Positions 25,814 to 34,470 of a stretch of DNA of 64,000 nucleotides are shown one piece after another. This stretch comes from an uncultured Bacteroides sp. (lineage in GTDB: Bacteria; Bacteroidota; Bacteroidia; Bacteroidales; Bacteroidaceae), in the NCBI GenBank assembly GCA_947574505.1, contig CANPJW010000008.1, forward strand, positions 1-64,000. Direction: 5' to 3'. The position numbers and the translations under genes are program-made. Numbering within the stretch: position 1 is the first letter of the stretch; every line of letters begins with the position of its first letter. The notes under the pieces were generated by a model, which was not told the origin of the DNA, searched no databases, and saw nothing but the letters and a program-made list of their open reading frames with translations.

Positions 25814-26880
25814 TTGGAAATCTGAAAAAATATATAGATAAGGCATCTTTTATGGAACATATAGATGCCAAGCTGCGGCAGAATGAACCTATGATTATAG
25901 ATTCATTCGTCAGTAATAAATGTAATCTGAAATGTAGGCATTGTTATTTTGGAGATGCCCGGCCCATATCAGAGTCGGTTTCTTTGGCAAGATGGAGAAG
26001 TTTTCTTGATGAAGCTATTGGAATGGGTATGAAACATTTTCATTTTTCGGGTAAAGAATCTTTTTTGGATAATAGAATCTTTGATATCCTGAATCTTTTA
26101 GCGGAATATAAGGAAGATAGGAGAATATTTTATGGAGTTGTTTCAAATGGAATGAGTATGGATATTCAGGGGTATGACGAAGTTCTTGCAACCAACATCT
26201 CATACCTTGAAATTAGTCTTGAGGGCTCTGGAAAATACAATGATTTGATAAGGGGTGAGAATGGATACAATACGGTTTATGAGTTGATTGAAAATGTGGA
26301 GCATCGAGATAAAATAAACATTACTTCTACTATTTTTGATGATAATGGAGCTGATTTATTATCCATGTTGCTTGCATATTGGAAATTAGGAGTTGATAAA
26401 TTTAATTTTGCTCCTATCATGTATTATTCACCATTTGAAATGAAACCATTGAAAAGTTTGTCGTGTGAATCCTTGCTTGGTTTTGTTTCGCTCTGTCTTG
26501 ATTTTATGAATAATGATAACAGTCCGGATGCTATTGATATAAGGATTTGTATGACGAAAGCAATGGCGTATGAACTGTTTCTGAAAGAAAATATATTAAC
26601 CGGAAAAATAGAGGAATATATATACAGAGGCAATAAAATGAAATATCAGAGGGGGAATAAGGTGTTGGAGTTTAGTTATCCTTTACTCAGCATTCCATTC
26701 CTTAATGAATTGGTCGTTACTCATGATGGTTACATTATATCCTGTGCAGATGATATTCATTATAAGTATCTTGATAAGATCGCTTTACCGAACGTGAATA
26801 TAGTAAAAAACAGTTTTGCAGAAATATTGCAAGCGAGAAACGAATTTATTTTGTGTTATTTAGACAAAGAATTATCTTAA
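25810..26880 (+). CDS. Radical SAM enzyme with truncated SPASM/twitch tail
   Basis: A 356-residue enzyme. Cys38, Cys42 and Cys45 (CNLKCRHCY) form the CxxxCxxC site for the SAM-binding 4Fe-4S cluster. SGKE at 80-83 stands where most members have GGE. The C-terminal part has the dG.i.sC pattern (VTHDGYIISCADD) and the NSFAEIL helix of SPASM/twitch domains, but only isolated cysteines, so a full auxiliary-cluster set is not evident. Such enzymes often cross-link or epimerise ribosomal peptides. The peptide gene 20 bp downstream is the obvious substrate candidate. Start overlaps the previous stop (ATGA). Confidence 0.88.
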   Translation: MIGNLKKYIDKASFMEHIDAKLRQNEPMIIDSFVSNKCNLKCRHCYFGDARPISESVSLARWRSFLDEAIGMGMKHFHFSGKESFLDNRIFDILNLLAEYKEDRRIFYGVVSNGMSMDIQGYDEVLATNISYLEISLEGSGKYNDLIRGENGYNTVYELIENVEHRDKINITSTIFDDNGADLLSMLLAYWKLGVDKFNFAPIMYYSPFEMKPLKSLSCESLLGFVSLCLDFMNNDNSPDAIDIRICMTKAMAYELFLKENILTGKIEEYIYRGNKMKYQRGNKVLEFSYPLLSIPFLNELVVTHDGYIISCADDIHYKYLDKIALPNVNIVKNSFAEILQARNEFILCYLDKELS

Positions 26881-26900
26881 TATACTAAATGTTTATAATT

Positions 26901-27149
26901 ATGAAGACACAAGAATTGGTAGATGTTCGGGTGGGTGAAAGCACTCAGCCGGATTACGGTTATGAATTGAGTGATAGGTGTATAATAACGAAAAGTTCAA
27001 ATGCTGTCGCTAGCGGAGCAGGAAGCAAAGGCTTGTTTTCGTATAAAAGTACTAAACTGAAAAGTGCTGAATGTAAAATCAATCAGAGTTTACGGGATGT
27101 TGATAATGGAGCAGGAAGCAAAGGTTTGTTTAGTGTGAATGTTGATTAG
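26901..27149 (+). CDS. Candidate RiPP precursor with two GAGSKGLFS core repeats
   Basis: An 82-residue protein from the ATG at 26901 (an in-frame ATG at 26889 would add four residues). Residues 1-25 look like a leader (MKTQELVDVRVGES). Residues 26-47 and 57-78 are two aligned repeats with a 31-residue period. Both keep Cys (27/58), Ile (29/60), Ser (32/63), Val (36/67) and end with an identical GAGSKGLFS (39-47/70-78). One Cys per repeat ahead of a Gly/Ser-rich string suits a thioether or other radical-SAM cross-link. It follows the radical SAM gene by 20 bp. No protease or ABC exporter gene is adjacent. A structural peptide rather than a RiPP remains possible. Confidence 0.65.
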   Translation: MKTQELVDVRVGESTQPDYGYELSDRCIITKSSNAVASGAGSKGLFSYKSTKLKSAECKINQSLRDVDNGAGSKGLFSVNVD

Positions 27150-27278
27150 TAAGCATGGCTTTGTAGAGAGGTTTGTTTGTTCTTTTTAACTTCTGAACGT
27201 GAAGCTAAAATGTTTGACCTCTTTTGCATGTGGCAACAATAAATTGACATAAAGCAAGTAATCATTCCTTTTCTTATA

Positions 27279-27298
27279 AAAGTGTGCTAAAAACACTT
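27279..27298 (+). terminator. Weak hairpin after the peptide gene
   Basis: AAGTGT and AACACTT arms around a short loop lie about 130 bp beyond the peptide stop. It is a possible weak terminator before the MFS promoter. The rest of 27150-27318 shows nothing else I can name. Confidence 0.35.
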
Positions 27299-27318
27299 AT
27301 ATCTGAAAACATAACAAT

Positions 27319-27326
27319 TATTTTTG
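27319..27326 (+). promoter_or_regulatory. Promoter -7 box of the MFS gene
   Basis: TATTTTTG fits TAnnTTTG, 36 bp before the ATG at 27363. It shows the transporter can be transcribed independently of the radical SAM cassette. Confidence 0.55.
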
Positions 27327-27362
27327 TACGTTTTTTAATTAATGGATTGTTTTTATTCAGGT

Positions 27363-28523
27363 ATGAAGAAGAGTTTGACGGCTTTGGCGTTCGGCACATT
27401 GGGATTGGGCATTGCCGAGTTTGTAATGATGGGCATTTTGCCCGATGTAGCGAAGGACTTGCATATAAGTATTCCGCAAGCAGGACATTTTATTTCGGCT
27501 TATGCACTAGGTGTGTGCGTAGGAGCACCGGGGATGGTTTTGGTGGCTCGTACCCGTCCGCTGAAACATATTCTGTTAGGTTTGATGGTTATTTATATTT
27601 GTGGTAATTTGTGTGCTGCCGCTTCAGTGAATTATTGGATGATGTTGATGATGCGTTTTATTTCCGGATTGCCTCATGGCGCCTTCTTTGGGGTTGGTTC
27701 CATTGTGGCGGAAAGAGTGGCTGATAAAGGAAAAAGTTCGCAGGCAGTGGCATTGATGGTGTCGGGTATGACGATTGCCAATCTTTTTGGTGTACCTTTG
27801 GGTACGTTCATGAGTAATATAATGTCTTGGCGTATTCCTTTTCTCTTTAATGGAGTATGGGGACTGATTACTTTGTTCTATATTTGGAAATGGGTTCCTT
27901 CACTGCCTGCTTTGCCAGATACAGGTTTGAAAGGACAGTTCCGTTTTTTGAAGAATCTGGCTCCATGGTTGTTGATATTTACGACCATGTTCGGAAACGG
28001 AGGCATCTTTTGTTGGTATAGTTATGTTACTCCTTTGATGACGCACGTGGCAGGTTTCAGTGAAAACAGCATGACTTTTATTATGGTGTTGGCAGGTCTT
28101 AGCATGACTGTAGGAAACTTGATGGGTGGAAAGTTTTCTGATCAGTATGGGGCTGCCCGTGTGGTAAAATATACACAGGTTATTATGGCTTCCGGTTTGC
28201 TTGCCATTTTCTTTGCGGCTTCTGTTTCTTGGTTGGCAGTAATATTGATGTGTATATGTACGGCAGGATTATTTGCTGTTTCGGCTCCACAACAATTATT
28301 GTTACTCCGGAATTCACGCGGAGGAGAAATGATGGGAGCGGCCTGTGTGCAAGTCGCTTTTAATTTGGGCAATGCCATTGGTGCTTATGCCGGTGGGCTA
28401 CCCATAGATGCCGGATTGGGTTATCGGTATCCGGCTTTGGTGGGTGTCTTTATCGTATTGATCGGCTTTGTCGCTGTTTCCCTTTATTCCAAAAGGGAAT
28501 CGGCTTCTCTTTCCAAGATATAA
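27363..28523 (+). CDS. MFS transporter, sugar-efflux/AraJ-like
   Basis: A 386-residue inner-membrane transporter with about 12 hydrophobic helices. The N-terminal FGTLGLGIAEFVMMGILPDVA segment is typical of AraJ/NepI/SotB-type drug and sugar exporters (DHA1), followed by the short basic loop RTRPLKHILL between helices 2 and 3. ATG at 27363 is preferred to 27342 because it starts directly before the first helix. The substrate is unknown. It has its own promoter and its end overlaps the convergent gene at 28484 by 40 bp. Confidence 0.87.
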   Translation: MKKSLTALAFGTLGLGIAEFVMMGILPDVAKDLHISIPQAGHFISAYALGVCVGAPGMVLVARTRPLKHILLGLMVIYICGNLCAAASVNYWMMLMMRFISGLPHGAFFGVGSIVAERVADKGKSSQAVALMVSGMTIANLFGVPLGTFMSNIMSWRIPFLFNGVWGLITLFYIWKWVPSLPALPDTGLKGQFRFLKNLAPWLLIFTTMFGNGGIFCWYSYVTPLMTHVAGFSENSMTFIMVLAGLSMTVGNLMGGKFSDQYGAARVVKYTQVIMASGLLAIFFAASVSWLAVILMCICTAGLFAVSAPQQLLLLRNSRGGEMMGAACVQVAFNLGNAIGAYAGGLPIDAGLGYRYPALVGVFIVLIGFVAVSLYSKRESASLSKI

Positions 28524-28903
28524 ATTACATCTCCACTCTTTTTAACCTCTACCCGGCTACCTTCCGGATTCAGGTTGAAAGGTGTGGTCTTGTCTGTTTT
28601 GTTATCTACGACCATCAGTACATTATCTTCGGCAAAGCGTTTTATCTCCACTTTCAGGTTGGCGTCGGGCATGGTTTGGTCCAGTAGCAGACTGTCATTT
28701 AGATATACCGCTATACTGTCTCCGGCAAAACTGTTAGTCAGTTCTATGTTGTAGACTCCTTCATAAGTCTGTACTTTGTCAGCCTTGCGTTGGAAACGGA
28801 AGGACATATACAAAAAAATGATAATAACGGCAAAGACTCCAAAAGCCAGCATACCGTTACCTATCATGAACTGCTTGTTCGTATTTAAACTGTTTTTATC
28901 CAT
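28484..28903 (-). CDS. Hypothetical single-TM protein, 139 aa
   Basis: From the ATG at 28903 the protein has one membrane helix (about 16-36, MLAFGVFAVIIIFLYMSF) and a periplasmic beta-rich domain (about 45-135) with YNIELTNSFAGDSIAVYLND. Family unknown; the pattern recalls small Bacteroidales envelope proteins. It has a consensus -7 box at 28921-28928. Its last 40 bp are antisense to the end of the MFS gene. Confidence 0.75.
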   Translation of the reverse strand: MDKNSLNTNKQFMIGNGMLAFGVFAVIIIFLYMSFRFQRKADKVQTYEGVYNIELTNSFAGDSIAVYLNDSLLLDQTMPDANLKVEIKRFAEDNVLMVVDNKTDKTTPFNLNPEGSRVEVKKSGDVIYILEREADSLLE

Positions 28904-28920
28904 AGTGTTATAAGTTTCTG

Positions 28921-28928
28921 CAAAACTA
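28921..28928 (-). promoter_or_regulatory. Promoter -7 box of the 139-aa membrane protein gene
   Basis: TAGTTTTG on the minus strand fits TAnnTTTG, 18 bp before the ATG at 28903. Confidence 0.55.
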
Positions 28929-28971
28929 CAATTTTTTAATAGAATATTTTGTAGCACTGGTAGATAATTTG

Positions 28972-28979
28972 TATCTTTG
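28972..28979 (+). promoter_or_regulatory. Promoter -7 box of rimP-nusA-infB
   Basis: TATCTTTG fits TAnnTTTG, 63 bp before the rimP ATG. The leader is long enough for regulation but shows no clear structure. Confidence 0.6.
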
Positions 28980-29041
28980 CACCGAAACGGATGAATGGTG
29001 GGGCTTGATTAAGCCCTTTTTTTGTTCTTAATAGTGAATAA

Positions 29042-29509
29042 ATGATAGATAAAAATGTAGTAACCCGGATTGTTGACGAGTGGCTGGAAGGTAAAGATTA
29101 CTTTTTGGTAGATGTCACGGTGAGCCCGGATGACAAAATTGTGGTAGAAATTGACCATGCCGAGGGAGTATGGATTGACGATTGTGTAGAACTTAGCCGC
29201 TATATTGAGTCTAAACTGGACCGTGAAGAAGAGGATTATGAACTGGAAGTGGGTTCGGCCGGTATAGGACAACCTTTCAAGGTATTGCAACAGTACTTGA
29301 TACACATTGGTAAGGAGGTGGAAATCCTGACTAAAGAGGGAAAGAAGCTGGAAGGTGTATTGAAGGATGCAAATGAAGAGAACTTTACCGTAACCATTGA
29401 AAAGAAAGTGAAACCGGAAGGAGCCAAACGCCCCAAACTGGTAGAGGAGAATATTACTTTTGCATATGATGAGATAAAATACACTAAATACTTAATTAGT
29501 TTTAAATAA
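29042..29509 (+). CDS. rimP: Ribosome maturation factor RimP
   Basis: A 155-residue cytosolic protein needed for 30S subunit assembly. The N-terminal alpha/beta domain (about 1-80) has DCVELSRYIESKLDREEEDYELEVGSAGIGQP, matching the SPG-type signature region of the family with a variant sequence. The C-terminal part (about 82-150) is an Sm-like barrel. It is first in the conserved rimP-nusA-infB operon, two bases before nusA, which confirms the call. Confidence 0.93.
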   Translation: MIDKNVVTRIVDEWLEGKDYFLVDVTVSPDDKIVVEIDHAEGVWIDDCVELSRYIESKLDREEEDYELEVGSAGIGQPFKVLQQYLIHIGKEVEILTKEGKKLEGVLKDANEENFTVTIEKKVKPEGAKRPKLVEENITFAYDEIKYTKYLISFK

Positions 29510-29511
29510 TT

Positions 29512-30768
29512 ATGGCCAAAAAAGAAGAAACAATCAGCTTGATTGATACATTTTCGGAATTTAAGGAATTAAAGAATATTGATAGAACAACTATGGTGAG
29601 TGTACTCGAAGAGTCTTTCCGTAGTGTGATCGCGAAAATGTTTGGCACTGATGAAAATTACGACGTTATTGTGAACCCTGACAAGGGAGATTTTGAAATA
29701 TGGCGTAACCGTGAAGTTGTAGCAGATGAGGATTTGACGAATCCCAATATGCAGATCTCATTGACTGAGGCACAGAAAATTGATGCGTCTTATGAGGTGG
29801 GTGAGGAAGTGACCGATGAAGTAATCTTTGCCAAGTTTGGCCGCCGTGCCATTCTGAACTTGCGTCAGACACTGGCATCGAAGATTTTAGAACTGGAGAA
29901 AGATAGCTTGTATAATAAATATATTGATAGGGTGGGTACTGTAATCAGTGCGGAAGTCTATCAGATATGGAAGAAAGAAATGTTGTTGCTGGATGATGAA
30001 GGCAACGAACTGCTTTTGCCCAAGACTGAACAGATTCCGAGTGATTTCTACCGTAAAGGCGAAACTGCCCGTGCCGTAGTGGCCCGTGTAGATAATAAAA
30101 ATAATAATCCGAAGATTATTCTGAGCCGTACTTCACCTGTGTTCTTGCAACGCCTGTTTGAAATGGAAGTACCCGAAATCAATGACGGGTTGATCACTAT
30201 CAAGAAGATTGCGCGCATTCCCGGAGAACGTGCTAAGATAGCAGTTGAGTCGTATGACGACCGTATAGACCCGGTAGGTGCCTGCGTAGGTGTAAAAGGA
30301 TCACGTATCCACGGTATTGTGCGCGAGTTGCGTAATGAAAATATCGACGTGATCAACTATACTTCTAACATTCAGTTGTTCATTCAGCGTGCGTTGAGTC
30401 CGGCTAAGATTTCTTCTATTGTGTTGCACGAAGAGGAGAAAAAAGCAGAAGTATATCTGAAACCGGAAGAAGTGTCTTTGGCAATCGGTAAGGGGGGAAT
30501 GAATATCAAACTCGCCAGTATGCTTACCGAATATACGATTGATGTGTACCGCGAATTGGATGAGAGCGCGATGGATGAGGATATCTACCTTGATGAATTC
30601 AAGGATGAAATTGATGAGTGGGTTATCACAGCCATCAAGAATATTGGATTGGATACAGCCAAGGCTGTATTGAATGCTCCGCGCGAGATGTTGATAGAAA
30701 AAGCGGACCTGGAAGAAAACACGGTTGATGACGTGTTGAGAGTTTTAAGAGCTGAATTTGAAGAGTAA
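29512..30768 (+). CDS. nusA: Transcription termination/antitermination factor NusA
   Basis: A 418-residue RNA polymerase-binding factor. The N-terminal domain (about 1-125) is followed by an S1 domain (about 130-200), a KH1 domain with DPVGACVGVKGSRI at about 262-275, and a KH2 domain with EVSLAIGKGGMNIKLAS at about 320-336. A short acidic tail with a helix-hairpin region ends the protein. It pauses and terminates transcription and assists antitermination. Position between rimP and infB is standard. Confidence 0.96.
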   Translation: MAKKEETISLIDTFSEFKELKNIDRTTMVSVLEESFRSVIAKMFGTDENYDVIVNPDKGDFEIWRNREVVADEDLTNPNMQISLTEAQKIDASYEVGEEVTDEVIFAKFGRRAILNLRQTLASKILELEKDSLYNKYIDRVGTVISAEVYQIWKKEMLLLDDEGNELLLPKTEQIPSDFYRKGETARAVVARVDNKNNNPKIILSRTSPVFLQRLFEMEVPEINDGLITIKKIARIPGERAKIAVESYDDRIDPVGACVGVKGSRIHGIVRELRNENIDVINYTSNIQLFIQRALSPAKISSIVLHEEEKKAEVYLKPEEVSLAIGKGGMNIKLASMLTEYTIDVYRELDESAMDEDIYLDEFKDEIDEWVITAIKNIGLDTAKAVLNAPREMLIEKADLEENTVDDVLRVLRAEFEE

Positions 30769-30809
30769 CTCTTCAGTCCCGGCTCGTAGTTAATAATTAA
30801 AAAACGAGT

Positions 30810-33800
30810 ATGACGATTAGACTGAACAAAGTAACAAGAGATTTAAATGTAGGAATAACGACGGTAGTTGAATTCTTGCAGAAGAAGGGCTATACCATTG
30901 AGGCTAGTCCTAATGCGAAAATTACCGAAGAACAATATGCTGTACTTGTGAAAGAGTTCAGCACAGATAAAAATTTAAAAATAGAGTCTGAAAAATTTAG
31001 TCAGGAAAGACAGAACAAGGACCGCAACAAAGCTTCTATCTCTATCGAAGGTTTTGAATCTAAGAAAGAGAAAGAAGAGGTGGTGAAAACTGTTATTCCT
31101 GAAGAGGCACGCCCCAAACTGAAGCAAGTGGGTAAAATAGATCTGGACAATTTGAACAAGAAAACTGCGCCAAAGGTTGTAGAACCAGTTGCGAAAGTTA
31201 TTGAACAAACTCCGAAAGCAGAACCCGTGGTGGAAAAGGTGGTTGAGAGGAAGGAAACTCCCCAACCCGAGAAGGAAACGCCGAAGCCTGTGGTGGTAGA
31301 GGAAAAGAAACCGGAACCTGCTCCTCAACCTGCTCCTGCTCCAGTTCTGGAAGAGAAGAAAGAGCCTAAAATTGAAAAGACGGAAGAAAAGACACCCCAG
31401 GTGAAAGAGATGGAAAAAGAAACACCCGAAGCAGCACCCGTTCAGGAAAAAGAAGAAGACGATGTATTTAAAATTCGTCCTACTGAATTTAAATCGAAAA
31501 TTAATGTAGTAGGTCAGATTGATCTGGCTGCATTGAATCAGTCTACCCGTCCGAAAAAGAAATCGAAGGAAGAAAAACGGAAAGAGAGAGAAGAGAAAGA
31601 TAAGCAGCGTCAGGAACAGCGTAAACTGATGAAGGATGCTATTATCAAAGAAATCCGTAAGGGAGACGATAAGATTTCTAAAAACTCGGTTAACGATGAT
31701 GCTGCAAAGAAGAAAAAACGCAATAGAATAAATAAGGAACGTGTGGATATAAATGCTGCCGGTACAACAAATGCTGGAGGAGCATCTAATAATAACCAAC
31801 GTAACGATAACGCTAACAGACCGAATAGGAACAATAACTCCAAACCTAATGGCAATAACAATCAGGGTGGAGGCAAATTTAATAAAGACCGTTTCAAGAA
31901 ACCTGTTGTAAAAGCGGAAGTTAGTGATGAAGATGTGGCAAAGCAGGTTAAGGAAACATTGGCACGTCTGACTAACAAGACTAAGAACAAGGCTGCCAAG
32001 TATCGTAAGGAGAAACGTGAAAATGTTCAGAACCGCCTGATGGAACAGGAGGAGATGGAACAGGAAGATAGCAAAATATTGAAACTGACCGAGTTCGTTA
32101 CTGCGAACGAACTGGCAAGTATGATGGATATTCCTGTTACTCAGGTTATCGCTACTTGTATGAGTATCGGTATCATGGTCTCTATCAATCAGCGTCTGGA
32201 TGCCGAGACAATCAACCTGGTAGCGGAAGAATTCGGATACAAGACAGAATATGTAAGTGCTGAGGTAGCACAGGCTATTACAGAAGAGGAAGATAACGAA
32301 GAAGATTTGCAGCCGCGTGCTCCGATTGTGACAGTAATGGGACATGTTGATCATGGTAAGACTTCATTACTGGACTATATTCGTAAAGCAAATGTAATTG
32401 CCGGTGAGGCAGGTGGTATCACCCAGCATATCGGTGCTTACAATGTGAAATTGGAAGACGGACGTCATATTACATTCTTGGATACTCCGGGTCACGAGGC
32501 ATTTACCGCCATGCGTGCCCGTGGTGCGAAAGTGACGGATATTGCTATTATTATTGTAGCTGCCGATGATAATGTGATGCCGCAGACCAAAGAGGCGATT
32601 AATCATGCTATGGCTGCCGGTGTGCCTATCGTATTTGCTATTAATAAGGTGGATAAGCCGCACGCCAATCCGGATAAGATTAAGGAAGAACTGGCTGCCA
32701 TGAACTTCCTGGTGGAAGAGTGGGGTGGTAAGTATCAGTCGCAAGATATTTCGGCAAAGAAAGGTACAGGTGTACACGATTTGTTGGAAAAAGTATTGCT
32801 GGAAGCTGAAATGTTGGATTTGAAGGCTAATCCCGACCGCAAGGCAACCGGTTCTATCATTGAATCGTCCTTGGACAAGGGACGCGGTTATGTGGCTACT
32901 ATGTTGGTGGCAAACGGTACGCTGAAAATGGGCGATATAGTCTTGGCTGGTACTAGTTATGGTAAGGTGAAAGCCATGTTTAATGAACGTAACCAGCGCA
33001 TCAAGGAGGCCGGTCCTTCCGAACCGGTATTGATTCTGGGACTGAACGGTGCTCCTGCGGCAGGTGATACTTTCCATGTGATTGATACGGAACAAGAGGC
33101 TCGTGACATTGCCAACAAGCGTGAACAGTTGCAGCGTGAGCAGGGCTTGCGTACTCAGAAACTGCTGACATTGGATGAAGTGGGCCGTCGTTTGGCTTTG
33201 GGTGATTTCCATGAGCTGAATGTGATTGTTAAAGGTGACGTGGACGGTTCTGTCGAAGCGTTGAGCGACTCATTGATAAAACTGTCTACAGAACAGGTAC
33301 AGGTTAATGTGATCCACAAAGGTGTCGGTCAGATTTCCGAGTCGGATGTGACTTTGGCTGCTGCATCAGATGCGATTATTGTAGGTTTCCAGGTTCGTCC
33401 TTCAAGTTCTGCCGGCAAACTGGCTGAGCAGGAGGGGGTGGATATCCGCAAATATTCTGTTATCTATGATGCGATTGAAGAAGTGAAGGCTGCTATGGAA
33501 GGTATGCTGGCACCTACTTTGAAGGAACAGATTACTGCAACCATCGAAGTGCGTGAAGTCTTCAATATTACCAAGGTCGGTTTGGTTGCCGGTGCTATGG
33601 TGAAGACAGGTAAGGTGAAACGTTCTGATAAGGCACGCTTGATTCGTGATGGTATTGTAGTCTTTACCGGTGCTATCAATGCTTTGAAGCGTTTCAAGGA
33701 TGATGTGAAAGAAGTAGGTACTAACTTTGAATGTGGTATCAGTCTGACAAACTGTAACGATATCAAGGTCGGTGATATTATTGAAGCTTACGAAGAAGTA

Positions 33801-33821
33801 GAGGTTAAACAGACTTTGTAA
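30810..33821 (+). CDS. infB: Translation initiation factor IF-2
   Basis: A 1003-residue GTPase that brings initiator tRNA to the 30S subunit. Order: IF2_N (about 1-55), a long low-complexity linker of Lys/Glu/Pro then an Asn-rich patch (about 325-355), a second IF2_N-type segment (about 425-475), and the G domain with GHVDHGKT (about 509-516), DTPGHE (about 556) and NKVDKP (about 610). Domains II-IV follow, ending VEVKQTL. The Asn-rich patch is typical of Bacteroidetes. Third gene of the rimP operon. Confidence 0.97.
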   Translation: MTIRLNKVTRDLNVGITTVVEFLQKKGYTIEASPNAKITEEQYAVLVKEFSTDKNLKIESEKFSQERQNKDRNKASISIEGFESKKEKEEVVKTVIPEEARPKLKQVGKIDLDNLNKKTAPKVVEPVAKVIEQTPKAEPVVEKVVERKETPQPEKETPKPVVVEEKKPEPAPQPAPAPVLEEKKEPKIEKTEEKTPQVKEMEKETPEAAPVQEKEEDDVFKIRPTEFKSKINVVGQIDLAALNQSTRPKKKSKEEKRKEREEKDKQRQEQRKLMKDAIIKEIRKGDDKISKNSVNDDAAKKKKRNRINKERVDINAAGTTNAGGASNNNQRNDNANRPNRNNNSKPNGNNNQGGGKFNKDRFKKPVVKAEVSDEDVAKQVKETLARLTNKTKNKAAKYRKEKRENVQNRLMEQEEMEQEDSKILKLTEFVTANELASMMDIPVTQVIATCMSIGIMVSINQRLDAETINLVAEEFGYKTEYVSAEVAQAITEEEDNEEDLQPRAPIVTVMGHVDHGKTSLLDYIRKANVIAGEAGGITQHIGAYNVKLEDGRHITFLDTPGHEAFTAMRARGAKVTDIAIIIVAADDNVMPQTKEAINHAMAAGVPIVFAINKVDKPHANPDKIKEELAAMNFLVEEWGGKYQSQDISAKKGTGVHDLLEKVLLEAEMLDLKANPDRKATGSIIESSLDKGRGYVATMLVANGTLKMGDIVLAGTSYGKVKAMFNERNQRIKEAGPSEPVLILGLNGAPAAGDTFHVIDTEQEARDIANKREQLQREQGLRTQKLLTLDEVGRRLALGDFHELNVIVKGDVDGSVEALSDSLIKLSTEQVQVNVIHKGVGQISESDVTLAAASDAIIVGFQVRPSSSAGKLAEQEGVDIRKYSVIYDAIEEVKAAMEGMLAPTLKEQITATIEVREVFNITKVGLVAGAMVKTGKVKRSDKARLIRDGIVVFTGAINALKRFKDDVKEVGTNFECGISLTNCNDIKVGDIIEAYEEVEVKQTL

Positions 33822-33847
33822 TACACTGAAGTCTGAGAATATAGATG

Positions 33848-33936
33848 GTAATGTCATCCTGAGCATAGCGAAGGATCTGGCACCTCGCCCAGCGCGTGGG
33901 CTGGCAGATTCTTCGCTTTGTTCAGAATGGCATTAC
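33848..33936. repeat. REP-like palindrome of the TCATTCTGA...GAATCTG family
   Basis: An imperfect 32-bp inverted repeat (33848-33879 with 33905-33936) contains arms resembling CATCCTGAGC...GCGAAG and their complement. Related arms occur at 59899-59963 and in the hairpin at 53635-53680. This is a dispersed extragenic palindrome, here 27 bp after infB. Confidence 0.65.
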
Positions 33937-33959
33937 TGCTTTTTGTAATAACGATAAAG

Positions 33960-34463
33960 ATGGCGACAATAGATATTATTATATTGGCTATGATTGGTGT
34001 GGGTGTCATTATGGGATTAATAAAAGGATTTGTGAAGCAGATGGCGTCTATTGTAGGGTTGATAGCCGGATTGCTGATGGCTCGTGCCTTGTTTGGCATT
34101 GTTGCCGAAAGGTTGGCGCCGGTTCTAGGTACTTCGACGACTGTAGCACAGGTCTTGGCTTTTATATTGATCTGGATAGCTGTACCTTTAGGTTTTGCGT
34201 TCGTCGCCTCTTTGTTGACAAAAGCATTGGATGCTGTGCACCTGGGATGGCTGAACCGTTGGTTAGGCAGCGGATTGGGAGCATTGAAGTATATGATACT
34301 GATAGGGTTAGCTATTCATGTGATAGAATATATAGATCCGAACAATGAGATGATCAGTGCAACAAAAAAGAAGGAATCAGTGTTATATTATTCTATGAGG
34401 GACTTGTCCGGTATCTTTTTTCCGGTATTTAAGAATGTAACAGAACAATTAATAGAAATATAA
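33960..34463 (+). CDS. CvpA family membrane protein
   Basis: A 167-residue inner-membrane protein. The N-terminus carries a conserved [31 protein letters not shown] segment and there are four hydrophobic helices in all (about 3-25, 29-47, 62-86, 103-121), followed by a cytosolic tail. CvpA was named for colicin V production in E. coli and helps envelope tolerance; the molecular role is unclear. ATG at 33960 avoids the TTG extension into the REP element. It lies 7 bp before sufB and is probably cotranscribed. Confidence 0.82.
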   Translation: MATIDIIILAMIGVGVIMGLIKGFVKQMASIVGLIAGLLMARALFGIVAERLAPVLGTSTTVAQVLAFILIWIAVPLGFAFVASLLTKALDAVHLGWLNRWLGSGLGALKYMILIGLAIHVIEYIDPNNEMISATKKKESVLYYSMRDLSGIFFPVFKNVTEQLIEI

Positions 34464-34470
34464 GATAGAT

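Noticed and set aside
27363..28523. MFS transporter as dedicated exporter of the radical SAM peptide
   Set aside because: It has its own promoter, a gap of more than 200 bp and a normal family identity. A link is possible but unsupported.
30975..32354. A 459-codon open frame on the minus strand across infB
   Set aside because: It is antisense to the Lys/Glu-rich linker and G-domain of IF-2; the biased codons leave the opposite strand free of stops. No family resemblance.
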